From the NCBI RefSeq assembly GCF_013410105.1, contig NZ_JACCCJ010000004.1, forward strand, positions 124,001 through 188,000: a stretch of DNA of 64,000 nt, in the 5' to 3' direction. Every line of letters starts with the position of its first letter. Position 1 is the stretch's first letter. Below, one piece after another: positions 51,358 to 60,318 of the stretch. A program made the position numbers and the translations under genes. This DNA comes from Sphingopyxis sp. JAI108. GTDB taxonomy: Bacteria; Pseudomonadota; Alphaproteobacteria; Sphingomonadales; Sphingomonadaceae. Under the pieces are notes generated by a model that had not been told where the DNA came from, made no database searches, and was given only the letters and a program-made list of their open reading frames with translations.

Positions 51358-53307
51358 CTAGATTTGCCAAGCCTCATTGAGCACTACCGCTGCCAAAGCC
51401 GATTTGTCGTGGGGAAAAAATCGGCCATAATGCTTCGCGACGATTTCTGGGCTATCCTGAATGGCGTAGCCCGCCTGCTCGTATGAGCCGGTCTTCTTCA
51501 GAACGTGCGTCGCCAGCACGTCACGCACATTGTGCGGGCCATGAGGGAGCAAGCCCTTTATCGCGCCTTGGCCGGTATAAGGATTAAAGATGCCATAGCG
51601 CTGGATCGCGAGGCGCCACGCATCGTAGAATCCGACCTGACTATATGCAGCATCTTTCGTGGTCAGCTTGGCCGATTTCACAAAGAAGGTCTTCGGATCG
51701 TCGGCGCCGCCGAGCAATATCTGCCGGTCGCGCCGGAGATACAGATCGATGAACTCGTAGAGCCGCCCGAGATCGGGCAAGAGCAATCGATAAGGCTTCC
51801 GGCCGAAAAAGGACGATGACGCATTTTTGAACGCGACGGCGGGAATGAAGACTTCCCAGCCGCCCGATAGATCATTCCATCGAAGCTCCCCGCATTTCAG
51901 CTTCTCGAGTTGCTTCTCGCTGCTGTGCCGCCCGCCCCGAACACAGAATCGAAGCTGGCGAAGATTCTTCTGACGAAGACCGAGATGCAAGCCAAAGCGC
52001 AGCATGAGAAAGGCGCGCGCCGCCTCGGCAGCGGCTTTTGGATGACGCCGCGCACTCGGCATCCGCACCAATATTTCCTCGGTGATCTTGCGATATTCGC
52101 CGACTGGGCTCTCAGCCTCGAGGATGGGCAATATCGGTTCGAACGGATCGCGATGGACCTTGGCTACGCGTTGAACATCCTTCTTCCGGTTCAGGGCATA
52201 GATGATGAAGCGGTCGCAGACCGCATCCCAATCCTTACAAGCTTCGTCGATCTCATCCGCCGAAATCAGGTCATCGACCGGTCGCAGCGCGTCCGCAAGG
52301 TCTGGATGCTGCCGCATCCAACCCGTCTTTTCGCGCGCAAGCGAGAGCGCGAAGTCGAGCATATTGACCTCCCAACTCGTATAGAACCCGCGGCGCTCCT
52401 CGCGCCAGTGGAGATACCAGTCCCAGACCGACGGGAAGAGCAGCATCGCGAGGCACAGGCGATCGGCGGGGACGCCAAAGCCGCGAACATCGCCATGCGG
52501 CGGCGAGCAAATAGCGCCGAACATAAGTCCGACATGTTCCAATTTCTGCGACGCCGTTTCCTCCCCCCACATACCCTGGCGAAGCAGGCCCGATGGCGCG
52601 AGCGTGGACGTTTTGAACGCAATGAGACTGTGGACTTCATCCCGAAGATGAAGTGGCGCATCACGGCAGCCAGCCATGTTCCCGTCGGTCGCGCCGGCAT
52701 GGACCGAAGAATTGTCCGAGAATCGGAGCGAGAAGCGCTGCTGCGTCGCTTCCCGCTGGAAGCGGCGATACTCTGTCGCGCCCTCGATAATGACGGAACG
52801 CACCCACGCCAGTATTTCCTCACGCTCGCGTTTGGGCCGCTTGGAGAAATCGCCCGGAAGGTGCCAGGCGAGTTTCCGCCGCTCAGAAGCCGTTAGCGCC
52901 GCAATGGCGGGCCGCGCGGTGGCACGCCCAGTCCGATCGAGTTTCGCCTGAAAGTAGCCCTCGGGGAGGCGGTAGCGACGCTCTATTCTGCTCAGGACCG
53001 CGAGGCTTTCGATTGTGCCCGGCGCCTTTACGCCGGTCGCCCACGTCTGGATCGTCTTGCGATCGGTCTTGTCGCCCGGGCCGATAATGGCGCGGTGGAG
53101 ATGATTGCAGCTGTCGCCGTGCCGGCGCATGTGCAACGCAAGCGCTTCGGGAAAGGAGGGTGGATCGACCCATTCTTCTCCCGATACTTCGGGGAATTCG
53201 ACAATCGCCTTCGGTTTCGGGCCGCGCTTCTTTTTCGGATGGCCAGCGAGGTCCGCGCTCTCGGCTATGGGAGCGAGCAGCGGGCGTTCCGCCAAAATGG
53301 TGGGCAC
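51358..53307 (-). CDS. Large tyrosine recombinase-like protein
   Basis: A 649-residue protein from a GTG at 53307; an in-frame ATG at 53418 would add 37 residues of low-quality sequence. The C-terminal 230 residues show the recombinase boxes: L-G-L-R-Q-K-N-L-R-Q-L (Arg I), P-H-N-V-R-D-V-L-A-T-H (His-x-x-Arg) and K-H-Y-G-R-F (Tyr). The N-terminal 400 residues are unusual and include a proline/lysine patch and an HTH-like stretch. It is far longer than phage integrases (350-450). Its start faces the tRNA-Thr gene 190 bases away, so it may have inserted an inner element there. Confidence 0.75.
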   Translation of the reverse strand: MPTILAERPLLAPIAESADLAGHPKKKRGPKPKAIVEFPEVSGEEWVDPPSFPEALALHMRRHGDSCNHLHRAIIGPGDKTDRKTIQTWATGVKAPGTIESLAVLSRIERRYRLPEGYFQAKLDRTGRATARPAIAALTASERRKLAWHLPGDFSKRPKREREEILAWVRSVIIEGATEYRRFQREATQQRFSLRFSDNSSVHAGATDGNMAGCRDAPLHLRDEVHSLIAFKTSTLAPSGLLRQGMWGEETASQKLEHVGLMFGAICSPPHGDVRGFGVPADRLCLAMLLFPSVWDWYLHWREERRGFYTSWEVNMLDFALSLAREKTGWMRQHPDLADALRPVDDLISADEIDEACKDWDAVCDRFIIYALNRKKDVQRVAKVHRDPFEPILPILEAESPVGEYRKITEEILVRMPSARRHPKAAAEAARAFLMLRFGLHLGLRQKNLRQLRFCVRGGRHSSEKQLEKLKCGELRWNDLSGGWEVFIPAVAFKNASSSFFGRKPYRLLLPDLGRLYEFIDLYLRRDRQILLGGADDPKTFFVKSAKLTTKDAAYSQVGFYDAWRLAIQRYGIFNPYTGQGAIKGLLPHGPHNVRDVLATHVLKKTGSYEQAGYAIQDSPEIVAKHYGRFFPHDKSALAAVVLNEAWQI

Positions 53308-53500
53308 TTTCAATAAACTCCTGCATTGGGTGTGGGGCGGCGCCCGATGGCAGAAGCTTCCTTTCAAATGGCAAACGGCTGGATCGCTCTCACAATCGCT
53401 GCGGATTGCAGCGCCCAAACACCCTCGGCAGTTCGCCGCCGGGAAACTGCGCTACGACGCTTGTCTTCGCGCCGACACGCTGGTAGAGGCGCCCCTCGTT

Positions 53501-53576
53501 GCCGCTTTAGCTCAGTTGGTAGAGCACATCATTCGTAATGATGGGGTCACAGGTTCGAGTCCTGTAAGCGGCACCA
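53501..53576 (+). tRNA. tRNA-Thr(CGT)
   Basis: A 76-base cloverleaf: acceptor GCCGCTT/AAGCGGC, D-arm GCTC/GAGC, anticodon stem CATCA/TGATG with loop TTCGTAA (anticodon CGT), T-arm ACAGG/CCTGT, discriminator A and encoded CCA. Its bases 53532-53570 recur at 6800-6838. It lies within the boundaries of the tRNA-Leu island, which is odd for a housekeeping tRNA. Confidence 0.95.
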
Positions 53577-53661
53577 TCGACCCCATAATTCAATGACTTA
53601 GGCCGGATTTCTTTTTCCTGAAGCCGTTGTTTACGGTCGTTTGGCGCCGCCTGAATCAGGA

Positions 53662-54021
53662 CTATACCCTCCTCATCTCCACATAGGAGAGTAGCTCGCG
53701 TAAGCCGCGCTCGGTCCTACCAAGATCGATCGGTCGTCCGCCCAGATCCATATTCTCGGTTTGAAGCCAGGCCATGGCGGACCGGTCATCGCCAATCAGC
53801 ACAGCCAGTTCCTGAAACAGCCGCACGAGATATTGACCGGCCCGGAAGGCCGGGTCCGGTCGAGCAAGTCGGAATGTCCCGGCACGCAGGTCCGCTGCGC
53901 GACTGCCCGCGATGCCGAGCATCTCTCCAAGCAAGTCGTCATCGATGCTCCAGAGCGCAGCAACGCGCGCCACAGCCTCGGACAATACGCGGCTCTGCGC
54001 TTCCGGTGATGCCTCCATCAT
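53662..54021 (-). CDS. MbcA/ParS/Xre-like antitoxin-family protein
   Basis: A 119-residue protein (a GTG at 54039 would add 6 residues). The C-terminal A-W-L-Q-T-E-N-M-D-L-G-G-R-P-I-D-L-G-x-T-E-R-G-L is the DUF2384 toxin-binding signature of ParS/MbcA/Xre antitoxins. The N-terminal part has an HTH-like segment (D-L-L-G-E-M-L-G-I-A-G-S-R-A-A-D-L). No RES-domain toxin is adjacent, so it may be an orphan or regulate the integrase. It follows the integrase stop closely and is probably co-transcribed with it. Confidence 0.75.
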   Translation of the reverse strand: MMEASPEAQSRVLSEAVARVAALWSIDDDLLGEMLGIAGSRAADLRAGTFRLARPDPAFRAGQYLVRLFQELAVLIGDDRSAMAWLQTENMDLGGRPIDLGRTERGLRELLSYVEMRRV

Positions 54022-54041
54022 CTCATCTTTCCGCTCCACGG

Positions 54042-55259
54042 TCAGTCCTCCAGCAAGGCAGAGATCGCAGCTTCGTCATCGCTGCGCAGCGCATCCAGAT
54101 AGTCGCTCCACCATTGATGCATCCGCACGCGCTCTTCCCAATAGGGCGTTCGGTTATAGATGCGGCGGATCTGATTGCCGTCGGCGTGCGCGAGTGATCG
54201 CTCGATGGCATCGGGATTCCACTTGCCGCACTGGTTGAGAAGCGAAGAGGCGGTCGCGCGAAAGCCGTGAGACGTCAAATCCCGCGGCCCATAGCCCATT
54301 CGGCGGTAGGCCGCATTCATCGTATTCTCGCTGAGCGGTCGCTTCCATGTGTGGAACGCCGGAAAGACATAATCCTCGCCGCCGACATAGGGCCGCAGCT
54401 CTTCCAACAGGGCGACCACCTGCCGCGACAGCGGGACATAGTGGGGCCGCCGCATCTTCATGCGCTCCGGCGGGACAGTCCAGACGGCCTTCTCGAAATC
54501 GAACTCGGCCCAGCGCGCGAGCCGAAGCTCGCCGGGCCTCGCCATGACGTGCGGCAATATCTTGCAGGCGAGCAAGGTGATCGGATAGCCCGAATATCCG
54601 TCCAGCGCGCGAAGGAACCCGCCGACCTCTTCCGGCTCGACGAGCGCGGCGTGGTGCTTCGGCCTCGGTGCAATCAGCGCACCGCGCAGAAGCGTTGTCG
54701 GATCGGAGTCCGCGCGCCCCGAGGCCGCAGCATAGCGGAACACACGGCTCGCAAAGGAACGGCAGCGACGCGCCGTCTCGAAGTGCCCCTGCGCCTCGAT
54801 CTTCTTGAGCACGGCAAAGAGATCGACGGCCTGCAGGTCCGCGATGGGCGTGCCGGCGATCGGCCGAAGCTTTTCGAGAAGCCACTTCGTTTTCTCGATC
54901 GTTGCTTCGCTCCGGCCTTCCTTGGTGACCATCTCGATATATTCCTCGGCGAGATCGCCGAAACAATTCGAGGCCTTGAACTTGCCGACGAGCTTGTGAC
55001 GCTTCCGCTCCGCGAGCGGATCGGTGCCCTCATGGATTTTCAGCTTGGCCTCGTCGCGCTTGCGCCGGGCTTCGGCGAGGCCAACATCCGGATAGGCGCC
55101 AAGCGCAATGCGCTTCTGCTTTCCATGCATCGTGTATTTGAAACGCCAAAGGCGCGCACCGGTCGGGTGCACCTCGATATAGAGGCTATGGGCATCGGAG
55201 ACTTTGTAGACGCGATCCCGCGGCTTGAGGGACCTGATTTGAACATCGCTAAGAGGCAC
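54042..55259 (-). CDS. int: P4-type tyrosine integrase of the island
   Basis: A 405-residue integrase starting M-P-L-S-D-V-Q-I-R-S-L-K-P, the usual DUF4102 arm-binding start of P4/CP4-57 integrases. The catalytic residues are present: M-A-R-P-G-E-L-R-L-A-R-W (Arg I), S-H-G-F-R-A-T-A (His-x-x-Arg), L-A-H-A-D-G (His) and R-I-Y-N-R (Tyr). It lies 222 bases from the tRNA-Leu 3' end and points away from it, the standard arrangement. It should recombine the 20-bp repeats at 11507 and 55479. AlpA (41564) is its likely activator. Confidence 0.93.
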   Translation of the reverse strand: MPLSDVQIRSLKPRDRVYKVSDAHSLYIEVHPTGARLWRFKYTMHGKQKRIALGAYPDVGLAEARRKRDEAKLKIHEGTDPLAERKRHKLVGKFKASNCFGDLAEEYIEMVTKEGRSEATIEKTKWLLEKLRPIAGTPIADLQAVDLFAVLKKIEAQGHFETARRCRSFASRVFRYAAASGRADSDPTTLLRGALIAPRPKHHAALVEPEEVGGFLRALDGYSGYPITLLACKILPHVMARPGELRLARWAEFDFEKAVWTVPPERMKMRRPHYVPLSRQVVALLEELRPYVGGEDYVFPAFHTWKRPLSENTMNAAYRRMGYGPRDLTSHGFRATASSLLNQCGKWNPDAIERSLAHADGNQIRRIYNRTPYWEERVRMHQWWSDYLDALRSDDEAAISALLED

Positions 55260-55347
55260 GGCTCAACTCCTTTAAAAGGGTTAGGACCGGCACCAATCAC
55301 AGCGCTCGAGGCGAACGGGCCATCGAGCAAAACTCACTCCAGAAAAG

Positions 55348-55382
55348 ACGGGCCATTATGGCTTTTTTGATGGCCCGTTTTG
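55348..55382. terminator. Hairpin between integrase and tRNA-Leu
   Basis: Perfect 9-bp stem (55348-55356 with 55370-55378) with T tracts on both sides. Read on the minus strand it would terminate the tRNA-Leu transcript before the integrase gene. Confidence 0.6.
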
Positions 55383-55478
55383 GGGTGAGATTGTGTGAGA
55401 CACCCTCGGACAATTCGGAACAAAACCCACGGAAAACTAACATATTTCCGGGATTTTGTCGATTGCCCTGAGAAGGGT

Positions 55479-55498
55479 AAATGGTGCCCAGAAGAGGA
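55479..55498. repeat. Island attachment site in tRNA-Leu
   Basis: Exact 20-base match to 11507-11526. It covers the 3' CCA end and acceptor strand of tRNA-Leu plus three flanking bases. Confidence 0.8.
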
Positions 55499-55570
55499 CT
55501 CGAACCTCCACGACCTTGCGATCGCCAGCACCTGAAGCTGGTGCGTCTACCAATTCCGCCATCTGGGCAC
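55482..55570 (-). tRNA. tRNA-Leu(CAG)
   Basis: An 89-base class II tRNA on the minus strand: acceptor GTGCCCA/TGGGCAC, a long variable arm, anticodon stem CCAGC/GCTGG with loop TTCAGGT (anticodon CAG), T-arm with TTCGAGT, and encoded CCA. The intact gene is the integration target of the 44-kb island, which lies on its 3' side. Confidence 0.95.
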
Positions 55571-55763
55571 GGGGTAGGAGCGGGCGCTTAGCGGCGCGGC
55601 CATCGGCTTGTCAACCGCGTCGCGGGGGCCGACGTGCATTTTATCGCAAAGCCGTGGGTTTTGCGTCATAATGCCGCCGTCGCCCCTTGCCCCCCTCCCC
55701 GCTTCGCGGCATGGGGAAGCCCCTCGGCGCACCCCACGCCATCCAGAGAATCGATACAGGCGG

Positions 55764-56708
55764 ATGCAAATGCAGAAACTCGACGGGCAATTGATCACGG
55801 TGCTGGGCGGCGGCGGCTTCCTTGGCCGTTATGTCGTGCAGCGGCTGCTCGCGCGCGGTGCCCGTGTCCGCGTCGCACAGCGCGCCCCCCGCGCCGCGAC
55901 CTTCCTGAAGCCGCTCGGCGGGCTCGGCCAGACGCAGTTCGTCGCATGCGACGTGCGCAACCCCGCGAGCGTCGCGCGCGCCGTGCAGGGCAGCGACGCG
56001 GTGATCAACCTCGTCGGCGCCTTCGGCGACATGCAGGCCGTGCAGGCCGACGGCGCGGGCCATGTCGCGGCGGCGGCCAAGGCGGCGGGCGCCGCTGCGC
56101 TCGTCCATATCTCGGCGATCGGCGCCGACCGCGAAAGCGCCTCGGCCTATGGCCGCAGCAAGGGCGATGGCGAAGCCGCGGTGCGCGCGGCCTTTGCCGA
56201 GGCCGCGATCCTGCGCCCCTCGATCGTCTTCGGCCGCGAGGACCATTTCATCAACCGCTTCGCAACGATGATGCGCGTGGCACCCATCGTCCCGGTGATC
56301 GCCCCGCGAGCGAAATTCCAGCCGATTTACGTCGGCGACGTCGCCGACGCGGTCGTCGCGGCGCTGAGCGGCGACGCCGCAGGCAAGACCTATGAGCTTG
56401 GCGGGCCGCAGCAGTTCACCATGGCCGAACTGCTCCGCTGGATCGCGGGTGCGACCGGCCGCTCGCCCTTGTTCGTCGATGTGCCCGACTTCGTCGCCTC
56501 GGCGCTCGCCAGCGGCCTCGGCTGGGCGCCCGGCGCACCGATCACCAAGGACCAATGGCTGATGCTCCAGCATGACAATATCGTCGCCGATGGGGCGGCC
56601 GGCCTTGCGCAGCTCGGCATCACGCCGACATCGCTGGGGTCGGTTGCCGACGGCTGGCTCGTCCAATATCGCCGCCACGGCCGCTTCGCCGAGCTCGCCT
56701 CGCGATAA
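55764..56708 (+). CDS. NAD(P)-binding reductase, NDUFA9-like
   Basis: A 314-residue extended/atypical SDR protein. The nucleotide motif is V-L-G-G-G-G-F-L-G-R-Y near residues 13-23, followed by V-H-I-S-A-I-G-A and a Y-G-R-S-K-G-D-G-E active-site-like pattern. It resembles the complex I NDUFA9 family in bacteria. I prefer the ATG at 55764, as upstream frames run into tRNA-proximal sequence. The stop overlaps the start of uppP. Core chromosomal gene. Confidence 0.82.
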   Translation: MQMQKLDGQLITVLGGGGFLGRYVVQRLLARGARVRVAQRAPRAATFLKPLGGLGQTQFVACDVRNPASVARAVQGSDAVINLVGAFGDMQAVQADGAGHVAAAAKAAGAAALVHISAIGADRESASAYGRSKGDGEAAVRAAFAEAAILRPSIVFGREDHFINRFATMMRVAPIVPVIAPRAKFQPIYVGDVADAVVAALSGDAAGKTYELGGPQQFTMAELLRWIAGATGRSPLFVDVPDFVASALASGLGWAPGAPITKDQWLMLQHDNIVADGAAGLAQLGITPTSLGSVADGWLVQYRRHGRFAELASR

Positions 56709-57508
56709 TGGGTATCTGGCTGACCGCAATCATCCTCGGCATCGTCGAGGGTCTGACCGAGTTTTTGCCCGTCTCCTCGACGGGGCATCTGATCCTTGCG
56801 ACCGAGCTGCTCGGCTATGACGCCGCGCGCTGGGCGATTTTCAACATCGCCATCCAGCCCGGCGCGATCCTCGCGATCGTCGTGCTGTACCGCAAGCTGT
56901 TCTGGGACATGTTCACCGGTTTCTTCCGGCGCGACCCGGTCGCGATCGCCTTCGTGCGCAACCTGCTGCTCGCTTTCTTCCCGGCGGTCGTCCTCGGGCT
57001 GGCCTTCGGCGATTATATCGAGCTGCTGCTGGAAAATGCCGTGGTGGTCGCCTGGGCATTGATCATCGGCGGCTTTGCGATCCTGCTCGTCGAGCGCTTC
57101 GCCAAGACCCGCGATGTCGGCGGCGTCGCCAATCTATCCGCGCGGCAGTCGGTCCTCGTCGGGCTCGTCCAGTGCATCGCGATGATACCGGGCGTGAGCC
57201 GCTCGGGCGCAACGATCCTTGGCGCGATGTCGTTCGGCGTCGACCGCAAGACCGCGGCCGAATTCAGCTTCTTCCTCGCGCTCCCGACGCTCACCGGCGC
57301 GACCGTGCTCCAGCTGTTCAAGCATCGCGACGCGATCACCTCGAACGACCTCGGCCTGATTGCGGTCGGATCGCTCGTCTCGTTCGTCGTCGCCTGGGCG
57401 GTGATCAAGGCCTTCCTCGCCGTTGTCACGCGTTATGGCTTTGCGCCCTTCGCCTGGTACCGAATCGTCGTCGGGGTCGCGGCGCTGATCTGGCTTGGCA
57501 TGAGATAG
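56708..57508 (+). CDS. uppP: Undecaprenyl-diphosphate phosphatase
   Basis: A 266-residue inner-membrane protein of the BacA/UppP family with about eight helices. It has both signatures: E-G-L-T-E-F-L-P-V-S-S-T-G-H near residue 10 and P-G-V-S-R-S-G-A-T near residue 160. It recycles undecaprenyl pyrophosphate for peptidoglycan synthesis and can confer bacitracin resistance. Length is typical. Confidence 0.96.
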   Translation: MGIWLTAIILGIVEGLTEFLPVSSTGHLILATELLGYDAARWAIFNIAIQPGAILAIVVLYRKLFWDMFTGFFRRDPVAIAFVRNLLLAFFPAVVLGLAFGDYIELLLENAVVVAWALIIGGFAILLVERFAKTRDVGGVANLSARQSVLVGLVQCIAMIPGVSRSGATILGAMSFGVDRKTAAEFSFFLALPTLTGATVLQLFKHRDAITSNDLGLIAVGSLVSFVVAWAVIKAFLAVVTRYGFAPFAWYRIVVGVAALIWLGMR

Positions 57509-57667
57509 GTCCGTAACGGGACTAATTGACGAAAGATAATTGCGCAGACCTGTTGGGAAGCAAATTTGCCTCTCGATTTAGGTTGGTAATATTGTCCTAT
57601 CATGCAATTCGCCCGTGACAGGGCTTTGGTAGCCATGCAAATCCCCGGCCAACGAAGGGGATATTGC

Positions 57668-59110
57668 ATGGCTTCCGAACGCATGCTCCAGTTTGTGGGG
57701 CGTGAACAATCCTATCCGGACAAGCGCTCGCCCGAGGAACGCGCGCGCGACTTCCACGAGATCGCCGAGCGCTACGCGGCGCCCGACGCCGACGCGCAGG
57801 CGGCGCGCTGCTCGCAATGCGGCGTGCCCTATTGCTCGGTGCACTGTCCGCTCCACAATCATATTCCCGACTGGCTGCGCCTGACCGCCGAGGGGCGGCT
57901 GCGCGAGGCCTATGAGCTTTCGAACGCGACCTCGACGATGCCCGAGATCTGCGGCCGCATCTGCCCGCAGGATCGCCTTTGCGAGGGCAATTGCGTGATC
58001 GAGTTTTCGGGGCATGGCGCAGTGACGATCGGCAGCGTCGAGAAATATATCACCGACACCGCCTGGGCCGAGGGCTGGGTCGAGCCGCTGCACCCCGGCG
58101 CCGCGACCGGCCAGTCGGTCGGCGTCATCGGCGCGGGCCCGGCGGGGCTGACGGCGGCCGAATATCTGCGTGTCGCGGGGCATGAAGTGCATGTCTATGA
58201 CCGCCACGACCGCGCGGGCGGCCTCCTCACCTATGGCATTCCCGGTTTCAAGCTGGAGAAGGATGTCGTGATGCGCCGCATCGAGCGGCTCGAGCAAGGC
58301 GGCATCCAGTTCCATCTGGGCTTCGCGGTCGGCGAGGATGCGACGCTCGACGCGCTGCGCCAGAAGCATGACGCGATCCTGATCGCGACCGGCGTGTACA
58401 AAGCGCGCGAGATCAACGTCCCGGGCAACGAGGCCGCAGGCGTGATCGCGGCGCTCGACTATCTGATCGCGTCGAACCGCAAGAGCTTTGGCGACGAGGT
58501 TCCGGCGTTCGACGACGGCCGCCTCGACGCCAAGGGCAAGCATGTCGTCGTCATCGGCGGCGGCGACACCGCGATGGACTGCGTCCGCACCGCGGTGCGG
58601 CAGGGGGCAAAATCGGTGAAATGCCTCTATCGCCGCGACCGCGAGAATATGCCGGGGTCGCAGCGCGAGGTGACCAACGCCGAGGAGGAAGGCGTCGACT
58701 TCGTCTGGCTCTCGGCCCCCGAAAGCTTCACCGCGGACAAGCATGTCAAGCAAGTCGCGGTCGCGGGAATGCGCCTCGGCGCGCCCGACGCGAGCGGCCG
58801 CCGCAGCCCCGAGGCCGATCCGGGCCGCAAGTTCGACGTTCCCGCCGACATGGTGATCAAGGCATTGGGCTTCGATCCCGAGGAACTGCCGCACCTGTTC
58901 GGCGCGCCCGACCTGTCGGTCACGCGCTGGGGCACGCTGCGCGTCGATCATCAGACGATGATGACCAGCCTGCCGGGTGTCTTTGCAGCGGGCGACATCG
59001 TGCGCGGGGCGAGCCTGGTCGTCTGGGGCATTCGCGACGGCCGCGATGTCAGCGAACAGATGGCAAAGTGGTTGAAGGCGAAGGCGAAAAGCGAAAAGAA
59101 GGCGGCATGA
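57668..59110 (+). CDS. gltD: Glutamate synthase (NADPH) small subunit
   Basis: A 480-residue flavoprotein. The iron-sulfur cysteines are C48-x2-C51-x4-C56-x3-C60 and a second set in C-G-R-I-C-P ... C-E-G-N-C. FAD (V-I-G-A-G-P-A-G-L near residue 155) and NADPH (V-I-G-G-G-D-T-A-M) motifs follow. It feeds electrons to GltB to make glutamate from glutamine and 2-oxoglutarate. The ATG at 57668 follows AAGGGG; an earlier in-frame ATG at 57602 has none. A DUF2059 gene stands between it and gltB. Confidence 0.95.
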   Translation: MASERMLQFVGREQSYPDKRSPEERARDFHEIAERYAAPDADAQAARCSQCGVPYCSVHCPLHNHIPDWLRLTAEGRLREAYELSNATSTMPEICGRICPQDRLCEGNCVIEFSGHGAVTIGSVEKYITDTAWAEGWVEPLHPGAATGQSVGVIGAGPAGLTAAEYLRVAGHEVHVYDRHDRAGGLLTYGIPGFKLEKDVVMRRIERLEQGGIQFHLGFAVGEDATLDALRQKHDAILIATGVYKAREINVPGNEAAGVIAALDYLIASNRKSFGDEVPAFDDGRLDAKGKHVVVIGGGDTAMDCVRTAVRQGAKSVKCLYRRDRENMPGSQREVTNAEEEGVDFVWLSAPESFTADKHVKQVAVAGMRLGAPDASGRRSPEADPGRKFDVPADMVIKALGFDPEELPHLFGAPDLSVTRWGTLRVDHQTMMTSLPGVFAAGDIVRGASLVVWGIRDGRDVSEQMAKWLKAKAKSEKKAA

Positions 59111-59130
59111 CCAACAGGGGAAGGAATTTC

Positions 59131-60297
59131 ATGATGCCGTCGTTCAAATCGATCCTGCTTGCCGGTGCCGTTGCGATGCTGCCGCTGGGCGCGCCCGTCC
59201 ATGCCGCGCCGGAAGAGGCGCCGGTTGCGGAGGTCGTCGCGGCACCCGCCGAGGATGAAACCGCCGCGCCGTTCGACAGCGAGGCCGCCGCCGCCGAGGC
59301 AAAGGCCAAGATGCAGAAGGAAATGGATGAGGCGATCGCGCTCATCGAAAAGATGTTCGACACGAGCGACCTGCCGCCGATCGACCCCGCGCGCCTGACG
59401 CTCGCGCAGCGGACGACCGCCGCGCTGATCCCGAACGGCAGCATCGAGAAGATGGTCGACAATCTTTACGGCAAGATGTTCAAGACGATCATGGGCGAGT
59501 TCGGCGGTCAGTCCGACCTGCTGCTCTCGATCAAGACCGGTGTCGAAACCGAACAGATCGCCGCGCTCGACGAAGCGACCAAAGGCAAGGTCGCCGATAT
59601 GTTCGACCCGCACCGCAAGGAGCGCGACGAGCAGATCACACGGGTGATCAAGCCGCTGATCAGCGAGGCGCTCGCCGACATGGAACCGCCGATGCGCGAC
59701 GGCCTCGCCAAGGCCTATGCGCGCAAGTTCACCGGCGCGCAGCTTGCCGACCTCAACGCTTTCCTCGCGACGCCGACGGGCAATCTCTATGCCGGCGAAT
59801 GGATGGCGCTGCAGGCCGATCCCGAAGTGATGGTCGCGGTTATCAAGGCCGTTCCGCCGCTGGTCACCAAATTCATCGACCGCGCACCCGAGATCGAGAA
59901 GGATCTGAAGGAACTGCCGAAGGAAAAGCAGCTTTCCGACTTCGACGACAAGCAGCTCGGCACGCTCGCCAAGCTGATGAAAGTCGATGTGAGCGTGCTG
60001 AAGGAACAGCGCGACATGTGGGCCAGCGACACGATGGAGGCGACCGACGCGGTCGCGGTCGATGCGGCCGACGATTATGCGGTCGATGCCGCGGCAGATG
60101 CAGCCGACGCGGGAAGCTACGCCGCCGATGCGGCGGCAGCGGCGGTCGACGATCCCGCCTATGACCGCAGCAATTGGTCGGCGGCGGACCTGAAACGTGT
60201 CGAGGACCTCGAGCTCGCATATGAGAATGCTTCGATCGCCGCGCAGCAGGCCGCCGAGGAAGCGGCCGAGAATGCGCGCAAGAAGCTGCCCGATTAA
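59131..60297 (+). CDS. DUF2059 periplasmic protein
   Basis: A 388-residue protein with a signal peptide (hydrophobic core 6-18, A-H-A-A cleavage region) and an ATG at 59131 after AGGGGAAGG. Residues 60-250 are helical and match the DUF2059 pattern, including Y-A-R-K-F-T-G-A-Q-L-A-D-L-N-A-F-L-A-T-P-T-G. Residues 300-340 are an Asp/Ala-rich low-complexity linker. Conserved in alphaproteobacteria; function unknown. It sits between gltD and gltB. Confidence 0.8.
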   Translation: MMPSFKSILLAGAVAMLPLGAPVHAAPEEAPVAEVVAAPAEDETAAPFDSEAAAAEAKAKMQKEMDEAIALIEKMFDTSDLPPIDPARLTLAQRTTAALIPNGSIEKMVDNLYGKMFKTIMGEFGGQSDLLLSIKTGVETEQIAALDEATKGKVADMFDPHRKERDEQITRVIKPLISEALADMEPPMRDGLAKAYARKFTGAQLADLNAFLATPTGNLYAGEWMALQADPEVMVAVIKAVPPLVTKFIDRAPEIEKDLKELPKEKQLSDFDDKQLGTLAKLMKVDVSVLKEQRDMWASDTMEATDAVAVDAADDYAVDAAADAADAGSYAADAAAAAVDDPAYDRSNWSAADLKRVEDLELAYENASIAAQQAAEEAAENARKKLPD

Positions 60298-60318
60298 GAA
60301 CATTCCGTCAGGACGAAG

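Larger units (their letters stand above)
11507..55498. mobile_element. 44-kb genomic island in tRNA-Leu(CAG), probably mobilisable
   Basis: The 20-bp repeat 11507-11526 / 55479-55498 includes the last 17 bases of the intact tRNA-Leu (minus strand). A P4-type integrase lies beside that tRNA on the element side. The cargo includes phosphorothioation modification and restriction genes, a TraA relaxase with TraC/TraD, ArdC, ParB, AlpA, and a WYL-helicase-TIR cluster. There is no coupling protein or mating-pair gene, so transfer would need a helper conjugation system. A second large recombinase and an intact tRNA-Thr lie inside near the right end, suggesting composite build-up. Confidence 0.75.

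Noticed and set aside
58621..59130. N-terminal extension of the DUF2059 gene into gltD
   Set aside because: It would overlap gltD in another frame for 490 bases; the signal peptide and ribosome site place the start at 59131.
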